Assembly (NCBI GenBank): GCA_035503715.1
Contig: DATJTE010000171.1
Location: 8,748-72,747 of the forward strand
Origin: OAS926 sp035503715
GTDB taxonomy: Bacteria > Pseudomonadota > Alphaproteobacteria > Rhizobiales > Rhizobiaceae
Length of the DNA: 64,000 nucleotides
Reading direction: 5' to 3'
Shown: piece by piece, positions 9,653-17,939 of the stretch
How positions within the stretch are numbered: the first letter of the stretch is position 1
Layout of the letters: every line of letters starts with the position of its first letter
Notes under the pieces: model-generated
The model's input: only the letters and a program-made list of their open reading frames with translations
Database searches by the model: none
What the model was told of the DNA's origin: nothing
Program-made: the position numbers and the translations under genes

Positions 9653-10078
9653 CTACGGCGACACCGACCAGACGCCGATGGCGTAACCGATCGCGAGCGC
9701 AGCGGCGATGATCACCGTGCGCCGCGCGATCTGCCAGCCCAGTCCTGAATTCGGGCCGCCGAACGAGCCGCGCTGAGCGGGCGCGATGGCAGCCCTCTGC
9801 CTGTCGCTATTCGCGGCGTTCTCGATGACGTCGCGCGAGGTTTCGCTCATATGCGGCAGCGCCGCGATCTTCGTCGCGACCGCCTGCCAGTTCGCTTGCG
9901 GCTCCTTCGCGGCGGCGCCGAGATCGAACAGATGCATGCGTTCCGCGACGGCCACGACGGCCGCGCGGAATTTCGGGTCGAATTCGAGATCGCGCTCCGC
10001 CCGCTCGCGCTCGGCATCGTCCATCAGGCCGAGAACATAACGGCCGGCACGCGCCAGCCTCTCGCTTTCGGGCGCCAT
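9653..10078 (-). CDS. short membrane anti-sigma-factor-like protein
   Basis: 141 residues. The N-terminal 50 (ERLARAGRYVLGLMDDAERERAERDLEFDP...AVAERMHLFD) parallel the anti-sigma factor at 11432-12154 (DRLARAGDFVLGLMDADARRQAERDLETDP...ALTERMQALDD). This is the zinc-less anti-sigma domain of the RskA type. A single C-terminal transmembrane helix (about 117-138) follows, but the periplasmic RskA domain is missing. The ATG at 10078 shares its A with the TGA of slyX, so the two are coupled. No sigma gene adjoins it, hence a possible orphan or dominant regulator of the nearby ECF sigma. Confidence 0.7.
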   Translation of the reverse strand: MAPESERLARAGRYVLGLMDDAERERAERDLEFDPKFRAAVVAVAERMHLFDLGAAAKEPQANWQAVATKIAALPHMSETSRDVIENAANSDRQRAAIAPAQRGSFGGPNSGLGWQIARRTVIIAAALAIGYAIGVWSVSP

Positions 10079-10287
10079 CACCAGTGCGGCGGCCTGGTGA
10101 TTTCGTGACCTGGCGCCACCTGTTCCTCGACGGCGACAAAGCGTTCCGCGAGAACGTCGAGCCGCTTCTGCAAGGTCTCGATCACCTTCCACTGCTCGGC
10201 AATCTGGCCGGACAATTCCTCGATCGTCCGCTCTTGCTGCGCATGGCGTATCTCGAGCGTCGTCATTCGATCTGCGGGCGTGACCAT
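10078..10287 (-). CDS. slyX: SlyX family protein
   Basis: 69 residues, coiled-coil (LEIRHAQQERTIEELSGQIAEQWKVIETLQKRLDVLAERF), ending in the family's hallmark PPHW. Function unknown despite wide distribution. The start ATG is preceded by GGAG. The stop overlaps the following anti-sigma-like gene by one base. An alternative start is the Met at residue 8 (10266). Confidence 0.88.
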   Translation of the reverse strand: MVTPADRMTTLEIRHAQQERTIEELSGQIAEQWKVIETLQKRLDVLAERFVAVEEQVAPGHEITRPPHW

Positions 10288-10395
10288 CCCAAACTCCGGG
10301 CCAAAACTTCATTCACAGCATAACACGAACACGATAGCGGCCGTGATGGAATAGAGTCGAGACGCTCCCGTTTCTCCCGCGACCTTCAGCCCTGC

Positions 10396-10412
10396 GCGCA
10401 CGCCCTGTGCGC
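10396..10412 (+). other. leader stem-loop before the RTX gene
   Basis: GCGCAC (10396-10401) pairs with GTGCGC (10407-10412) around a GCCCT loop. An outer CAGCC/GGCTG pairing could extend it. It lies in the probable 5' leader, 36 bases before the RTX start. No T-tract follows, so a regulatory or stabilising hairpin is likelier than a terminator. Confidence 0.35.
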
Positions 10413-10448
10413 GGGAACCTGGAAGGCTGAGCGACAGGAGATTTCATC

Positions 10449-11345
10449 ATGGTAAGACGTATTGGAAACGACGACGCCAACACGCTGCTCGGCACCAATC
10501 TGCCCGACGAATTGTTCGGGCGCGGCGGCGACGACCGGCTCTACGGGTATGACGGCAACGACCGGCTCTACGGAGAATCGGGCGCGGACCGTCTGTTTGG
10601 CGGCAACGGCGTCGATACGCTGTTCGGCGGCGGCGAGGACGACTTCCTCTACGGCGATGCTGGCAACGACCGGCTGAGCGGCGACGCCGGCAATGACTCG
10701 CTCTGGGGCGGCTCGGGCAACGACACGCTGCTTGGCGGCGAAGGCAACGACCGCATCGAAGGCGGAACGGGGAATGACTCGCTGTCCGGCGGTGACGGCA
10801 ACGACACGCTGCGCGGCGACGCGGGTATCGACGTGATCCACGGGCAGGACGGCAACGACATCGCCAATGGCGGCGCCGGCAACGACAAGGTCTACGGCCA
10901 TGAGGGCAATGACGATCTCTACGGCGGCGCGGGCGATGACCTGATCGTCGCTGGCTCCGACAATGACCGCCTTTACGGCGATGCCGGAAACGACCGGCTC
11001 TTCGGCGACAATGGCGACGACCATCTGACTGGCGGTAACGGCAACGATCGGCTCGACGCTGGCGCCGACCATGACAATCTGCGCGGCGGCGCAGGCAACG
11101 ACACGCTGATCGGCGGCGCGGGCGACGACACCGCTTATTGGTCCGCGAGCATCGATCAGTTCGTTTTCCGCCAGGTCTCCGGCGGAATCCAGGTCATCCA
11201 CGCGCGCGGTTCGCGTGCCGAGGGGACCGACCTGATCGTTTCAGGCGTCGAGACGCTGAGCTTCGCCGGTCAGGAGGTTTCGATCGATGACCTGCCAGGC
11301 CTCGGCGCACGGTCGAAGGCTGCCGCAACGGACGACTTGTTCTAG
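10449..11345 (+). CDS. RTX calcium-binding repeat protein
   Basis: 298 residues. From about residue 18 to 230 the protein is an almost unbroken ladder of some 23 nonapeptides of the GGxGNDxLx type (e.g. GGSGNDTLL, GGTGNDSLS), which in RTX proteins wind into a calcium-loaded parallel beta-roll. A 65-residue C-terminal domain (AYWSASIDQFVFRQVSGGIQVIHARG...) follows and probably carries the type I secretion signal. It has no N-terminal signal peptide, as expected for T1SS substrates. The ribosome-binding site is GACAGGAG. Extracellular, perhaps a matrix or adhesion component; no transporter is adjacent. Confidence 0.93.
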   Translation: MVRRIGNDDANTLLGTNLPDELFGRGGDDRLYGYDGNDRLYGESGADRLFGGNGVDTLFGGGEDDFLYGDAGNDRLSGDAGNDSLWGGSGNDTLLGGEGNDRIEGGTGNDSLSGGDGNDTLRGDAGIDVIHGQDGNDIANGGAGNDKVYGHEGNDDLYGGAGDDLIVAGSDNDRLYGDAGNDRLFGDNGDDHLTGGNGNDRLDAGADHDNLRGGAGNDTLIGGAGDDTAYWSASIDQFVFRQVSGGIQVIHARGSRAEGTDLIVSGVETLSFAGQEVSIDDLPGLGARSKAAATDDLF

Positions 11346-11414
11346 AAGTCAGGCAACCCACTCCAAGATGGATCGTGAGTATCGGTTAGAGCCATCCCGG
11401 AGACCGGGTTTCGC

Positions 11415-11446
11415 CAAAACGCCCTTCAGCCCTAGCTGGAGGGCGT
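11415..11446 (-). terminator. terminator of the sigma/anti-sigma operon
   Basis: A 12-bp stem (11419-11430 with 11435-11446, one G-T pair, CCTA loop) overlaps the last codons of the anti-sigma gene. On the minus strand it is followed by TTTT (11418-11415). It may also act on the convergent RTX transcript. Confidence 0.7.
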
Positions 11447-12154
11447 CTTCGCAAAACCCTTGACCAGGATCGGCCCTGTCGGCTTTCCGGTCGGCGAGCC
11501 AGGCGACGGCTCGAGCGTGATCTCATAAAGCTGATCCGCCGCTGGCCGCGGAAACGCCGCGGCGCCGAGCGTCACGATTTCGGCTTTTGTCATCGTGCCC
11601 AGCGACACGGGGCCGACGGCTTTGTCGTAGAGCGTCCAGACCTGCATGATCTTGCCGTCCGGCACCGCAAAATCCTCCAGTGGAACGATGCGGACGCTGT
11701 TGTCCGCATAGGCTTCGAACACAGCGCCCGGTTCGTTGGCCGGCGTCTGGAGAACGACGAGGACGACCGGCTTCGCTGCCGGTGTCGTCACGAGGCGGCT
11801 GACATAGCCGGCGCCGAATGCGACGACGAGGCTCGCGGCGATCGCCACAGCTCGCAGGTAGATTGACGGTTTGGGCGTGAACGGCACGACGTTCGAGACT
11901 GCATGGGGCGGCCGCGCCGATTGTTGCTCCACACCGGAAATGGCGGTTTCAATCTTCTCCCACAGGCCCGCCGGGATGGCGGTCTGTGCTGCCGTGTCGT
12001 CGAGCGCCTGCATCCTCTCGGTCAGAGCGCGCACCGCATCGCGGAATGCCGGATCTGTCTCAAGGTCACGTTCGGCCTGACGGCGTGCATCCGCATCCAT
12101 CAGACCGAGCACGAAATCTCCGGCCCGCGCGAGGCGGTCGTTGGTCGCAGTCAT
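11432..12154 (-). CDS. RskA-type anti-sigma factor
   Basis: 240 residues from the ATG at 12154. The cytoplasmic N-terminal domain (NDRLARAGDFVLGLMDADARRQAERDL) binds the ECF sigma. One transmembrane helix (about 109-130, AVAIAASLVVAFGAGYV) follows. The C-terminal periplasmic RskA domain (about 140-235) contains KIMQVWTLYDKAVGPVSLGTM and YEITLEPSPGSPTGKPTGPILVKG, typical of the DUF1023/RskA fold. The start overlaps the sigma stop (ATGA), so synthesis is coupled. In this family release of the sigma follows regulated intramembrane proteolysis. Confidence 0.93.
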   Translation of the reverse strand: MTATNDRLARAGDFVLGLMDADARRQAERDLETDPAFRDAVRALTERMQALDDTAAQTAIPAGLWEKIETAISGVEQQSARPPHAVSNVVPFTPKPSIYLRAVAIAASLVVAFGAGYVSRLVTTPAAKPVVLVVLQTPANEPGAVFEAYADNSVRIVPLEDFAVPDGKIMQVWTLYDKAVGPVSLGTMTKAEIVTLGAAAFPRPAADQLYEITLEPSPGSPTGKPTGPILVKGFAKTPSS

Positions 12155-12711
12155 GACAAGCACTCCTGCAGTGAAATGACGCCACGGCGAATCCACGCTT
12201 TTACGGTTCCGACGGGCGCCTTCAGTTCAGCAGCGATCTCGCCATGCGAGTAGCCGACGACATAGGCAAGCAGGATGCAGCGACGGCGTGGCGCCTCCAA
12301 TTGCTCCAGGCAACGGTGCAGGGCGTCGCTTTCGCCGAGCGCGGCATAGGCGGCATCGGCATCGCCGCTTCGATCCTGCATGTCCGTGATGATCTCTCCG
12401 GGCAACAGTTCAAGCCGCATTTCGTCGCGCAGGCGGTTGAGGGATCGGTTGCGCACGATCGTCGTCAGCCAGGCTCTGGCCCGGCCGCGCGCCGGGTCGA
12501 AGCTCGGCGCGCTCCGCCAGACAGTGACGAACGTCTCCTGCACGACCTCCTCGGCCAGTTCGGGCCGGCGCACGATACGCCGCGCGATGGCGATGAGCCT
12601 GCCCGCCTCGCTGGTGAACAATTGGCCGAGAGCCTGCCGCTCGCCAGCCGCGACGCGGGTCAGCAGGCGATCACAGAAAACATCCCGGTCGTCGGCGGAA
12701 GACAGGTCCAA
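12151..12711 (-). CDS. ECF-family RNA polymerase sigma factor
   Basis: Region 2 (LGQLFTSEAGRLIAIARRIVRRPELAEEVVQETFVTVWRSAPSFDPARG) and region 4 (LEAPRRRCILLAYVVGYSHGEIAAELKAPVGTVKAWIRRGVISL) are complete. I take a TTG at 12711 (186 residues) because the autoregulatory promoter ends at 12731, which would put the transcript start at or inside an ATG at 12726, while GAGGAG at 12724-12719 is well spaced for the TTG. The ATG at 12726 (191 residues), leaderless, is the alternative. Coupled to the anti-sigma gene. Confidence 0.93.
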   Translation of the reverse strand: MDLSSADDRDVFCDRLLTRVAAGERQALGQLFTSEAGRLIAIARRIVRRPELAEEVVQETFVTVWRSAPSFDPARGRARAWLTTIVRNRSLNRLRDEMRLELLPGEIITDMQDRSGDADAAYAALGESDALHRCLEQLEAPRRRCILLAYVVGYSHGEIAAELKAPVGTVKAWIRRGVISLQECLS

Positions 12712-12730
12712 GAGCACGCTCCTCATGCCC

Positions 12731-12759
12731 TTTACACATGAGAAGCCGATCCGGATGCA
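12731..12759 (-). promoter_or_regulatory. predicted ECF-sigma promoter driving the sigma operon
   Basis: On the minus strand TGCATCC (12759-12753) is followed after exactly 17 bases by GTAAA (12735-12731). The same pair at the same spacing faces the other way at 12785, which is the evidence that both are recognised by the sigma encoded here (autoregulation). Confidence 0.65.
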
Positions 12760-12784
12760 AGCGCGAAGATTTTTTCGCAGGCGC

Positions 12785-12813
12785 TGCATCCATGCGAGCG
12801 GCTGCCGGGTAAC
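12785..12813 (+). promoter_or_regulatory. predicted ECF-sigma promoter of the DUF4394 gene
   Basis: TGCATCC (12785-12791), 17 bases, then GTAAC (12809-12813). It mirrors the promoter of the sigma operon. A start about six bases downstream would leave a leader of roughly 50 bases ending in AGGAGAAGG before the ATG at 12868. Confidence 0.65.
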
Positions 12814-12867
12814 GGCCATGAAGCCCGCCATTCCGGTCCCGGCGCTTCCTCAAACAGGAGAAGGCAT

Positions 12868-13653
12868 ATGACCATTCACAGGAACGCAGTTTGTTTCGGT
12901 CTCGCTGCTACGGCTCTTATTGCGGCATCCGCGGGTGCGCTGGCCGCGCCGGCGGTCGGATTGAAGGACGACAAGACGCTGGTCTGGTTCGATACCGACA
13001 AGCCGGCCGAGCTGAAAACGATCGAGGTGACCGGCGTCGACCGCCTGCTTGGCATCGACCTGCGCCCCGCTGACAAGATGGTGTACGGCGTCGCGGCAGA
13101 TGGCTCGTTTTTATCGATCAACCTCGAGACCGGCGCTGCGACGGCAGTTTCCAAGCTCGACACGATGCTGCCGGATGGCGTGTCCGCAAGCGTCGACTTC
13201 AACCCGATGGCGGACAAGCTTCGGCTGATGGGCTCGGACGGCACCAATCTTCGCGCCGATCCCGCCACTGGCAAGGTAACGACGGACGGCGCGCTGGCGT
13301 TCGAGTCCGGCGACGCGGGCGCTGAGATGAAGCCGAACATCATCGCGACCGCCTATATCAACTCGTTCGGCAAGCCGGAAAAGACGGCGATGTACGACAT
13401 CGACGCCTCGGGCACGTTCATCCAGCAGACCAAGCCGAATGACGGCACCCTGAAGACGATCGGCAAGCTTGGCGTGACCTTGGGTGAAGCGGTCGGCTTC
13501 GACGTGCAGACCACCGAGGACGGCACGAACACTGCATGGCTCGCCACCGGCGGGGTCCTCTACAAAGTCAACCTAGAAACCGGCGCCGCCGAAAAGGCGG
13601 CGGACGGGGCTGATGCCGGCCTGCGCGACCTCGCAATCCTTCCGGCGATGTAA
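12868..13653 (+). CDS. exported DUF4394 protein
   Basis: 261 residues with a signal peptide (1-26, cleavage after AGALA). The mature part is one DUF4394 domain of repeated four-stranded blades (LVWFDTDKPAELKTIEVTGVDRLLGIDLRPADKMVYGVAADGSFLSINLETGAA), a beta-propeller-like fold of unknown function. The ribosome-binding site is CAGGAGAAGG. The gene is divergent from the ECF sigma and preceded by a matching promoter, so it is the probable direct target. Family members are commonly found beside ECF/RskA pairs. Confidence 0.9.
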   Translation: MTIHRNAVCFGLAATALIAASAGALAAPAVGLKDDKTLVWFDTDKPAELKTIEVTGVDRLLGIDLRPADKMVYGVAADGSFLSINLETGAATAVSKLDTMLPDGVSASVDFNPMADKLRLMGSDGTNLRADPATGKVTTDGALAFESGDAGAEMKPNIIATAYINSFGKPEKTAMYDIDASGTFIQQTKPNDGTLKTIGKLGVTLGEAVGFDVQTTEDGTNTAWLATGGVLYKVNLETGAAEKAADGADAGLRDLAILPAM

Positions 13654-13665
13654 TTCTGCTCAAAA

Positions 13666-13691
13666 CGCCGCGCCGTCTCCTCGGCGCGGCG
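13666..13691 (+). terminator. GC-rich hairpin after the DUF4394 gene
   Basis: A perfect 10-bp stem CGCCGCGCCG/CGGCGCGGCG with a TCTCCT loop. It lacks a T-tract, so it could be a weak terminator, or an mRNA-stabilising hairpin within a two-gene transcript reaching 13730. Confidence 0.45.
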
Positions 13692-13729
13692 GCTGGGGGG
13701 CTTCGTTCCAGCGAGAAAAGGAGACGACA

Positions 13730-14086
13730 ATGTTCTCGACCGCGAAGTTCATTCTCACCGCTGCTGCCATTCATCTGGCTACGGCCTCGGCTGTCGCAGG
13801 CCCTGTCAGCATAGCTCCAGTATCTGTTGTCGAACGACCGAGCCAGGTCATTGAGGCAGGGTTGCTCGACGGGCTGTTTGGTGGCGGTCCGGCAAAGGAC
13901 AGCTACGGTCCGGAATGGGACGCCGATTTCGGCACGCCGCAGCAGAATGGTGGCAACAATGTCTGGTCGCCGAACAACAATACTCCGCAGGACAATGGCG
14001 GGAATAATCTATGGTCGCCGGATTACAACACGCCTGCGGACAATGGCGGCGACAACGCCTGGAGTCCCGACTACGGCCACAACTAA
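13730..14086 (+). CDS. small secreted Asn-rich repeat protein
   Basis: 118 residues. The signal peptide is about residues 1-23 (ending SAVAG). After a short linker with GLLDGLFGGGP, the C-terminal half is a three-fold tandem repeat of about 18 residues of the pattern N-TPxDNGGNNxWSPxY/N. I know no family for it. The repeated Trp-Ser-Pro and Asp/Asn residues suggest a surface-binding or matrix role, but that is speculation. Start chosen for the GAAAAGGAG ribosome-binding site. It is 76 bases downstream of the DUF4394 gene and may share its ECF promoter. Confidence 0.75.
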   Translation: MFSTAKFILTAAAIHLATASAVAGPVSIAPVSVVERPSQVIEAGLLDGLFGGGPAKDSYGPEWDADFGTPQQNGGNNVWSPNNNTPQDNGGNNLWSPDYNTPADNGGDNAWSPDYGHN

Positions 14087-14285
14087 GTGGCGCTGGGTTC
14101 GATCATGATGGCGGCGGCTGGAACGGCCGCCGCTGCCATTTGCAGCCTTGATTGCGAATTTGCGATCCAAATTGACAAGCTGCCGTGCAATTGTCGAGAC
14201 TACGCGCGCCGTTGGCAGGGTGGCAGCGGCGTGATAGTGCTTTTTGACCAAACGATAAAAATACACCGGGGAACAGGGCCGGCGC

Positions 14286-15818
14286 ATGGCGGAACCAGCG
14301 ATCGAGCTGATCGGGATCAACAAGAGTTTTGGTCCCGTCAGGGCAAACCGTGACATCCATCTGACGGTGCCGCGCGGCACCATTCACGGCATCATTGGCG
14401 AGAACGGGGCCGGCAAATCGACGCTGATGTCGATCCTCTACGGCTTCTACCAGGCGGATTCCGGCGAGATCAAGGTCGGCGGCAAGCCGACGGCGATCAA
14501 GACCCCCAATGACGCCATCGCGGTGGGCATCGGCATGGTGCACCAGCACTTCATGCTGGTCGAGAATTTCACCGTCATCGAGAACGTCATCCTCGGCGCC
14601 GAAGGCGAGCCGCTGCTCAACACCTCGATCGCCAAGGCGCGGTCGGAGCTCGAGCGGCTGGAGCGCGAATACGGCTTGGAGGTCGAACCCGACGCCGTCA
14701 TCGAGGAACTGCCCGTCGGGCTGCAGCAGCGCGTCGAAATCCTGAAGGCGCTCTATCGCGGCGCCGAGATCCTGATCCTCGACGAGCCGACCGGCGTGCT
14801 CACCCCGGCCGAGGCCGATCACCTTTTCCGCATCCTCAAGCAGCTCAAGGAGCAAGGCAAAACGGTCGTGCTGATCACGCACAAGCTGCGTGAGATCATG
14901 GCGATCACCGACAATGTCTCTGTGATGCGCCAGGGCACGATGGTCGCCACCCGCGAGACGGCGAAGACGACGGTCGAAGAGCTTGCCGAACTGATGGTCG
15001 GCCGCCGCGTGCTATTGCGCGTCGAGAAGGGCGAGGCAAAGCCAGAGAGCGCGAAGCTCGAGGTGAAGAACCTCACCGTGAAGGATTTTCGCGGCGTCAC
15101 CATGGTGGACAACGTGTCCTTCGAGGTGCGCGCGGGTGAGATTGTCGGCATTGCCGGCGTGGCAGGCAATGGCCAGTCGGAACTGCTCGAAACGATCTCG
15201 GGCATCCGCAAGGCGGTGTCGGGAACGGTCATGCTCGATGGCGCGCCGGTCGACGTCAGCGGCGCGACCGATCCCGGCGATCTGCGCGACCGCGGTCTCG
15301 CCCATGTGCCCGAAGACCGCCACCATGTCGGCCTGGTGTTGGCCTTCGAGGAGAACGAGAACTCGATCCTCGGCTATCACGACGAGGATCAGTACGTGAA
15401 AGGCCCGTTCCTCGACATTCCAGCAATCATCAAGAGCGCGGAAGACCAGATCGAGAAATATGACATCCGCCCGTCGAACCCGCGGCTGAAGACTGCCAAT
15501 TTCTCCGGCGGCAACCAGCAGAAGATCGTGCTCGCGCGCGAGATGGAGCAGGACCCCGGCGTGCTGATCGTCGGCCAGCCGACACGCGGCGTCGATGTCG
15601 GCGCGATCGAATTCATCCACAAGCGCCTGATCGCCATGCGCGATGCGGGCAAGGCTGTGCTGCTCGTCTCGGTCGAGCTCGACGAGATACGCTCGCTGTC
15701 GGACCGCATCCTGGTGATGTTCGCCGGCCGTATCGTCGGCGAGCGCGGTCCCGAGGCGACGGAAGGTGAGCTCGGTCTGCTGATGGCCGGTGTCGAGCAG
15801 AAGGAAGCGGCCGAATGA
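14286..15818 (+). CDS. nucleoside ABC transporter, tandem ATP-binding protein
   Basis: 510 residues with two ABC cassettes, as in RbsA/YufO. The first has Walker A GENGAGKSTLM (residues 39-49), signature LPVGLQQRVEILKAL and Walker B ILILDEP. The second has a degenerate Walker A (GVAGNGQSELLE) and signature FSGGNQQKIVLAREM. Energises nucleoside uptake together with the two permeases, which overlap or abut it, and presumably with the BMP protein at 5231. The purine/pyrimidine salvage genes downstream support nucleoside as substrate. Confidence 0.92.
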   Translation: MAEPAIELIGINKSFGPVRANRDIHLTVPRGTIHGIIGENGAGKSTLMSILYGFYQADSGEIKVGGKPTAIKTPNDAIAVGIGMVHQHFMLVENFTVIENVILGAEGEPLLNTSIAKARSELERLEREYGLEVEPDAVIEELPVGLQQRVEILKALYRGAEILILDEPTGVLTPAEADHLFRILKQLKEQGKTVVLITHKLREIMAITDNVSVMRQGTMVATRETAKTTVEELAELMVGRRVLLRVEKGEAKPESAKLEVKNLTVKDFRGVTMVDNVSFEVRAGEIVGIAGVAGNGQSELLETISGIRKAVSGTVMLDGAPVDVSGATDPGDLRDRGLAHVPEDRHHVGLVLAFEENENSILGYHDEDQYVKGPFLDIPAIIKSAEDQIEKYDIRPSNPRLKTANFSGGNQQKIVLAREMEQDPGVLIVGQPTRGVDVGAIEFIHKRLIAMRDAGKAVLLVSVELDEIRSLSDRILVMFAGRIVGERGPEATEGELGLLMAGVEQKEAAE

Positions 15819-16954
15819 GTACGCCCTACGCCAAGCTTCCGCGCTGGGTCGATTACGGGCTGATCCCGGTCATCAACCTCGCCGTCGCCTTCATCGTCGC
15901 CGGCCTTGTCGTGCTGCTGGTCGGCGAGAACCCGTTCTCCGCGGCGGTCATCCTCGTCGACGGCGCGTTCGGCGGCGGCCAGAACATCGCCTACACGCTG
16001 TTTTACGCAACGAACTTCATCTTCACCGGCCTCGCCGTCGCGGTCGCCTTCCATGGCGGCCTGTTCAACATCGGCGGCGAAGGACAGGCCTATATCGCGG
16101 GCCTCGGCGTCGCGGTCGTGTGCCTGTCGCTCGACGCCGTGTTCCCCTGGTGGGTAAACTTTCCGATCGCGATCCTCGCCGCGGCGGCGTTCGGCGCGTT
16201 CTGGGCGTTCATCCCCGCCTATCTGCAGGCCAAGCGCGGCTCCCACATCGTCATCACCACCATCCTGTTCAACTTCATCGCTGCCTCGACCATGGTCTAC
16301 ATGCTGGTCGACGTATTGAAGCCGGCCAACTCGATGGCCCCGCAGACGCGCACCTTCCTCGAAGGGGCGCAACTGCCGAAACTGAACTGGGTGATGGAGG
16401 CGCTGGGCTTCTCGGTGCGCTCCGCGCCGCTCAACATTTCCTTCCTGCTCGCACTTTTCATGGCGTTCGCCGTGTGGGTGCTGATCTGGCGCACCAAGCT
16501 CGGCTACGAGATCCGCACTTTCGGCTTCAGCCCGAAGGCCGCACGCTACGCCGGCATCAAGGAAGCGCGCATCATCATCATCACCATGGTCATCTCAGGA
16601 GCGCTGGCCGGCATGATGGCGCTGAACCCGATCATGGGCGACCAGCATCGCGTCGCGCTCGATTTCGTCACCGGCGCAGGCTTCGTCGGTATCGCGGTGG
16701 CGCTCATGGGCCGCTCGCACCCCGCCGGCATCGTGCCGGCAGCGATCCTCTTCGGCGTGCTCTACCAGGGCGGCGCCGAGCTTGCGTTCGAGATGCCGAA
16801 TATCAGCCGCGACATGATCGTCATCATCCAGGGCCTGGTGATCCTGTTCGCCGGCGCGCTAGAGCATATGTTCCGGCCATGGGTGCAGACGCTTTTCGCG
16901 ACGATGCAGCCAAGCACGGTCGGTATGCCGGTCGCCAAAGGAGAGGGCGCTTAA
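15815..16954 (+). CDS. nucleoside ABC transporter permease (BPD_transp_2), first subunit
   Basis: 379 residues with about ten hydrophobic segments. The conserved FHGGLFNIGGEGQAYIAGL and GYEIRTFGFSPKAARYAGI motifs identify the larger permease of BMP-linked importers. It starts within the ATPase stop (ATGA overlap), so translation is coupled. One base separates its stop from the second permease gene. Confidence 0.92.
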   Translation: MSTPYAKLPRWVDYGLIPVINLAVAFIVAGLVVLLVGENPFSAAVILVDGAFGGGQNIAYTLFYATNFIFTGLAVAVAFHGGLFNIGGEGQAYIAGLGVAVVCLSLDAVFPWWVNFPIAILAAAAFGAFWAFIPAYLQAKRGSHIVITTILFNFIAASTMVYMLVDVLKPANSMAPQTRTFLEGAQLPKLNWVMEALGFSVRSAPLNISFLLALFMAFAVWVLIWRTKLGYEIRTFGFSPKAARYAGIKEARIIIITMVISGALAGMMALNPIMGDQHRVALDFVTGAGFVGIAVALMGRSHPAGIVPAAILFGVLYQGGAELAFEMPNISRDMIVIIQGLVILFAGALEHMFRPWVQTLFATMQPSTVGMPVAKGEGA

Positions 16955-16955
16955 G

Positions 16956-17927
16956 ATGGACGCCTGGGTCGCCCTCATCCAGATTCTCGACGCGACGGTT
17001 CGCGTCTCGGTGCCGTTGCTGCTCGCCTGTCTCGCCGGCCTATATTCCGAGCGTGCCGGTATTTTCGACATTGGCCTTGAAGGCAAGATGCTGGCGGGCG
17101 CCTTCGTCGGCGCCGCCGCCGCGGCCGTTTTCGCTTCGGCGTGGATCGGGCTCGCCTGCGCCATCCTGATCTCGGTCGCGTTCGCGATGGTGCATGGCTT
17201 CGCCTCGATCACCCATCGCGGCAACCAGGTCGTCTCCGGCGTTGCCATCAATTTTATCGCAGCCGGCTCGACGATCATTCTCGGCCAGGCATGGTTCCAG
17301 CAGGGCGGCCGCACCCCTGGCCTGCCGGAGGCACATCGCTTCGGCGCCATCACGCTGCCGTTCGCGGATTCCTTGCGCGACGTGCCGATCATCGGATCGA
17401 TCTATTCCGAACTGATCTCCGGGCACTCGCTGCTCGCCTATTTCGCCTTCCTGATGGTGCCGTTCACCTGGTGGGTGCTCTATCGCACGCGCTTTGGCCT
17501 GAGACTGCGCGCCGTCGGCGAGAACCCGGCCGCCGTCGACACCGCCGGCATCTCCGTCGCCTGGCTGCGCTATCGCGCCCTGATCTGCACCGGCGTGCTG
17601 ACGGGCGTCGCCGGCGCCTATCTCTCCGTGTCGCAGAATGCCGGCTTCGTGAAGGACATGACGGCCGGCAAGGGGTTCATCGCGCTCGCCGCGCTGATCT
17701 TCGCCAAGTGGAAGCCGGTGCCGGCGATGTTCGCCTGCCTGCTCTTCGGTTTCCTCGAAGCGCTGGCGATCCGCTATCAGGGCCTCGCATGGCCGGGCAT
17801 CGGCCGCGTGCCGGTGCAGTTCATCAACGCGCTGCCCTTCATACTCACAGTGGTGTTGCTCGCAGGCTTCATCGGCCGGGCGATCCCGCCGCGTGCCGGC
17901 GGCGTGCCTTATGTGAAAGAACGCTGA
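16956..17927 (+). CDS. nucleoside ABC transporter permease (BPD_transp_2), second subunit
   Basis: 323 residues with eight to nine hydrophobic segments. It carries the paired motif LYSERAGIFDIGLEGKMLAGAF and the EAA-like loop GLRLRAVGENPAAVDTAGI. It forms the heterodimeric channel with the preceding subunit. Twelve bases separate it from cdd, so transporter and salvage enzymes are one operon. Confidence 0.92.
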   Translation: MDAWVALIQILDATVRVSVPLLLACLAGLYSERAGIFDIGLEGKMLAGAFVGAAAAAVFASAWIGLACAILISVAFAMVHGFASITHRGNQVVSGVAINFIAAGSTIILGQAWFQQGGRTPGLPEAHRFGAITLPFADSLRDVPIIGSIYSELISGHSLLAYFAFLMVPFTWWVLYRTRFGLRLRAVGENPAAVDTAGISVAWLRYRALICTGVLTGVAGAYLSVSQNAGFVKDMTAGKGFIALAALIFAKWKPVPAMFACLLFGFLEALAIRYQGLAWPGIGRVPVQFINALPFILTVVLLAGFIGRAIPPRAGGVPYVKER

Positions 17928-17939
17928 GAAAGCTAGCTC

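Noticed and set aside
10386..11201. 271-codon minus-strand frame over the second RTX gene
   Set aside because: Val/Ala-periodic translation mirrors the GGxGND repeats on the other strand; no family features.
15790..17169. 459-codon plus-strand frame over the permease genes
   Set aside because: Arg/His-rich out-of-frame shadow of two well-supported permeases.
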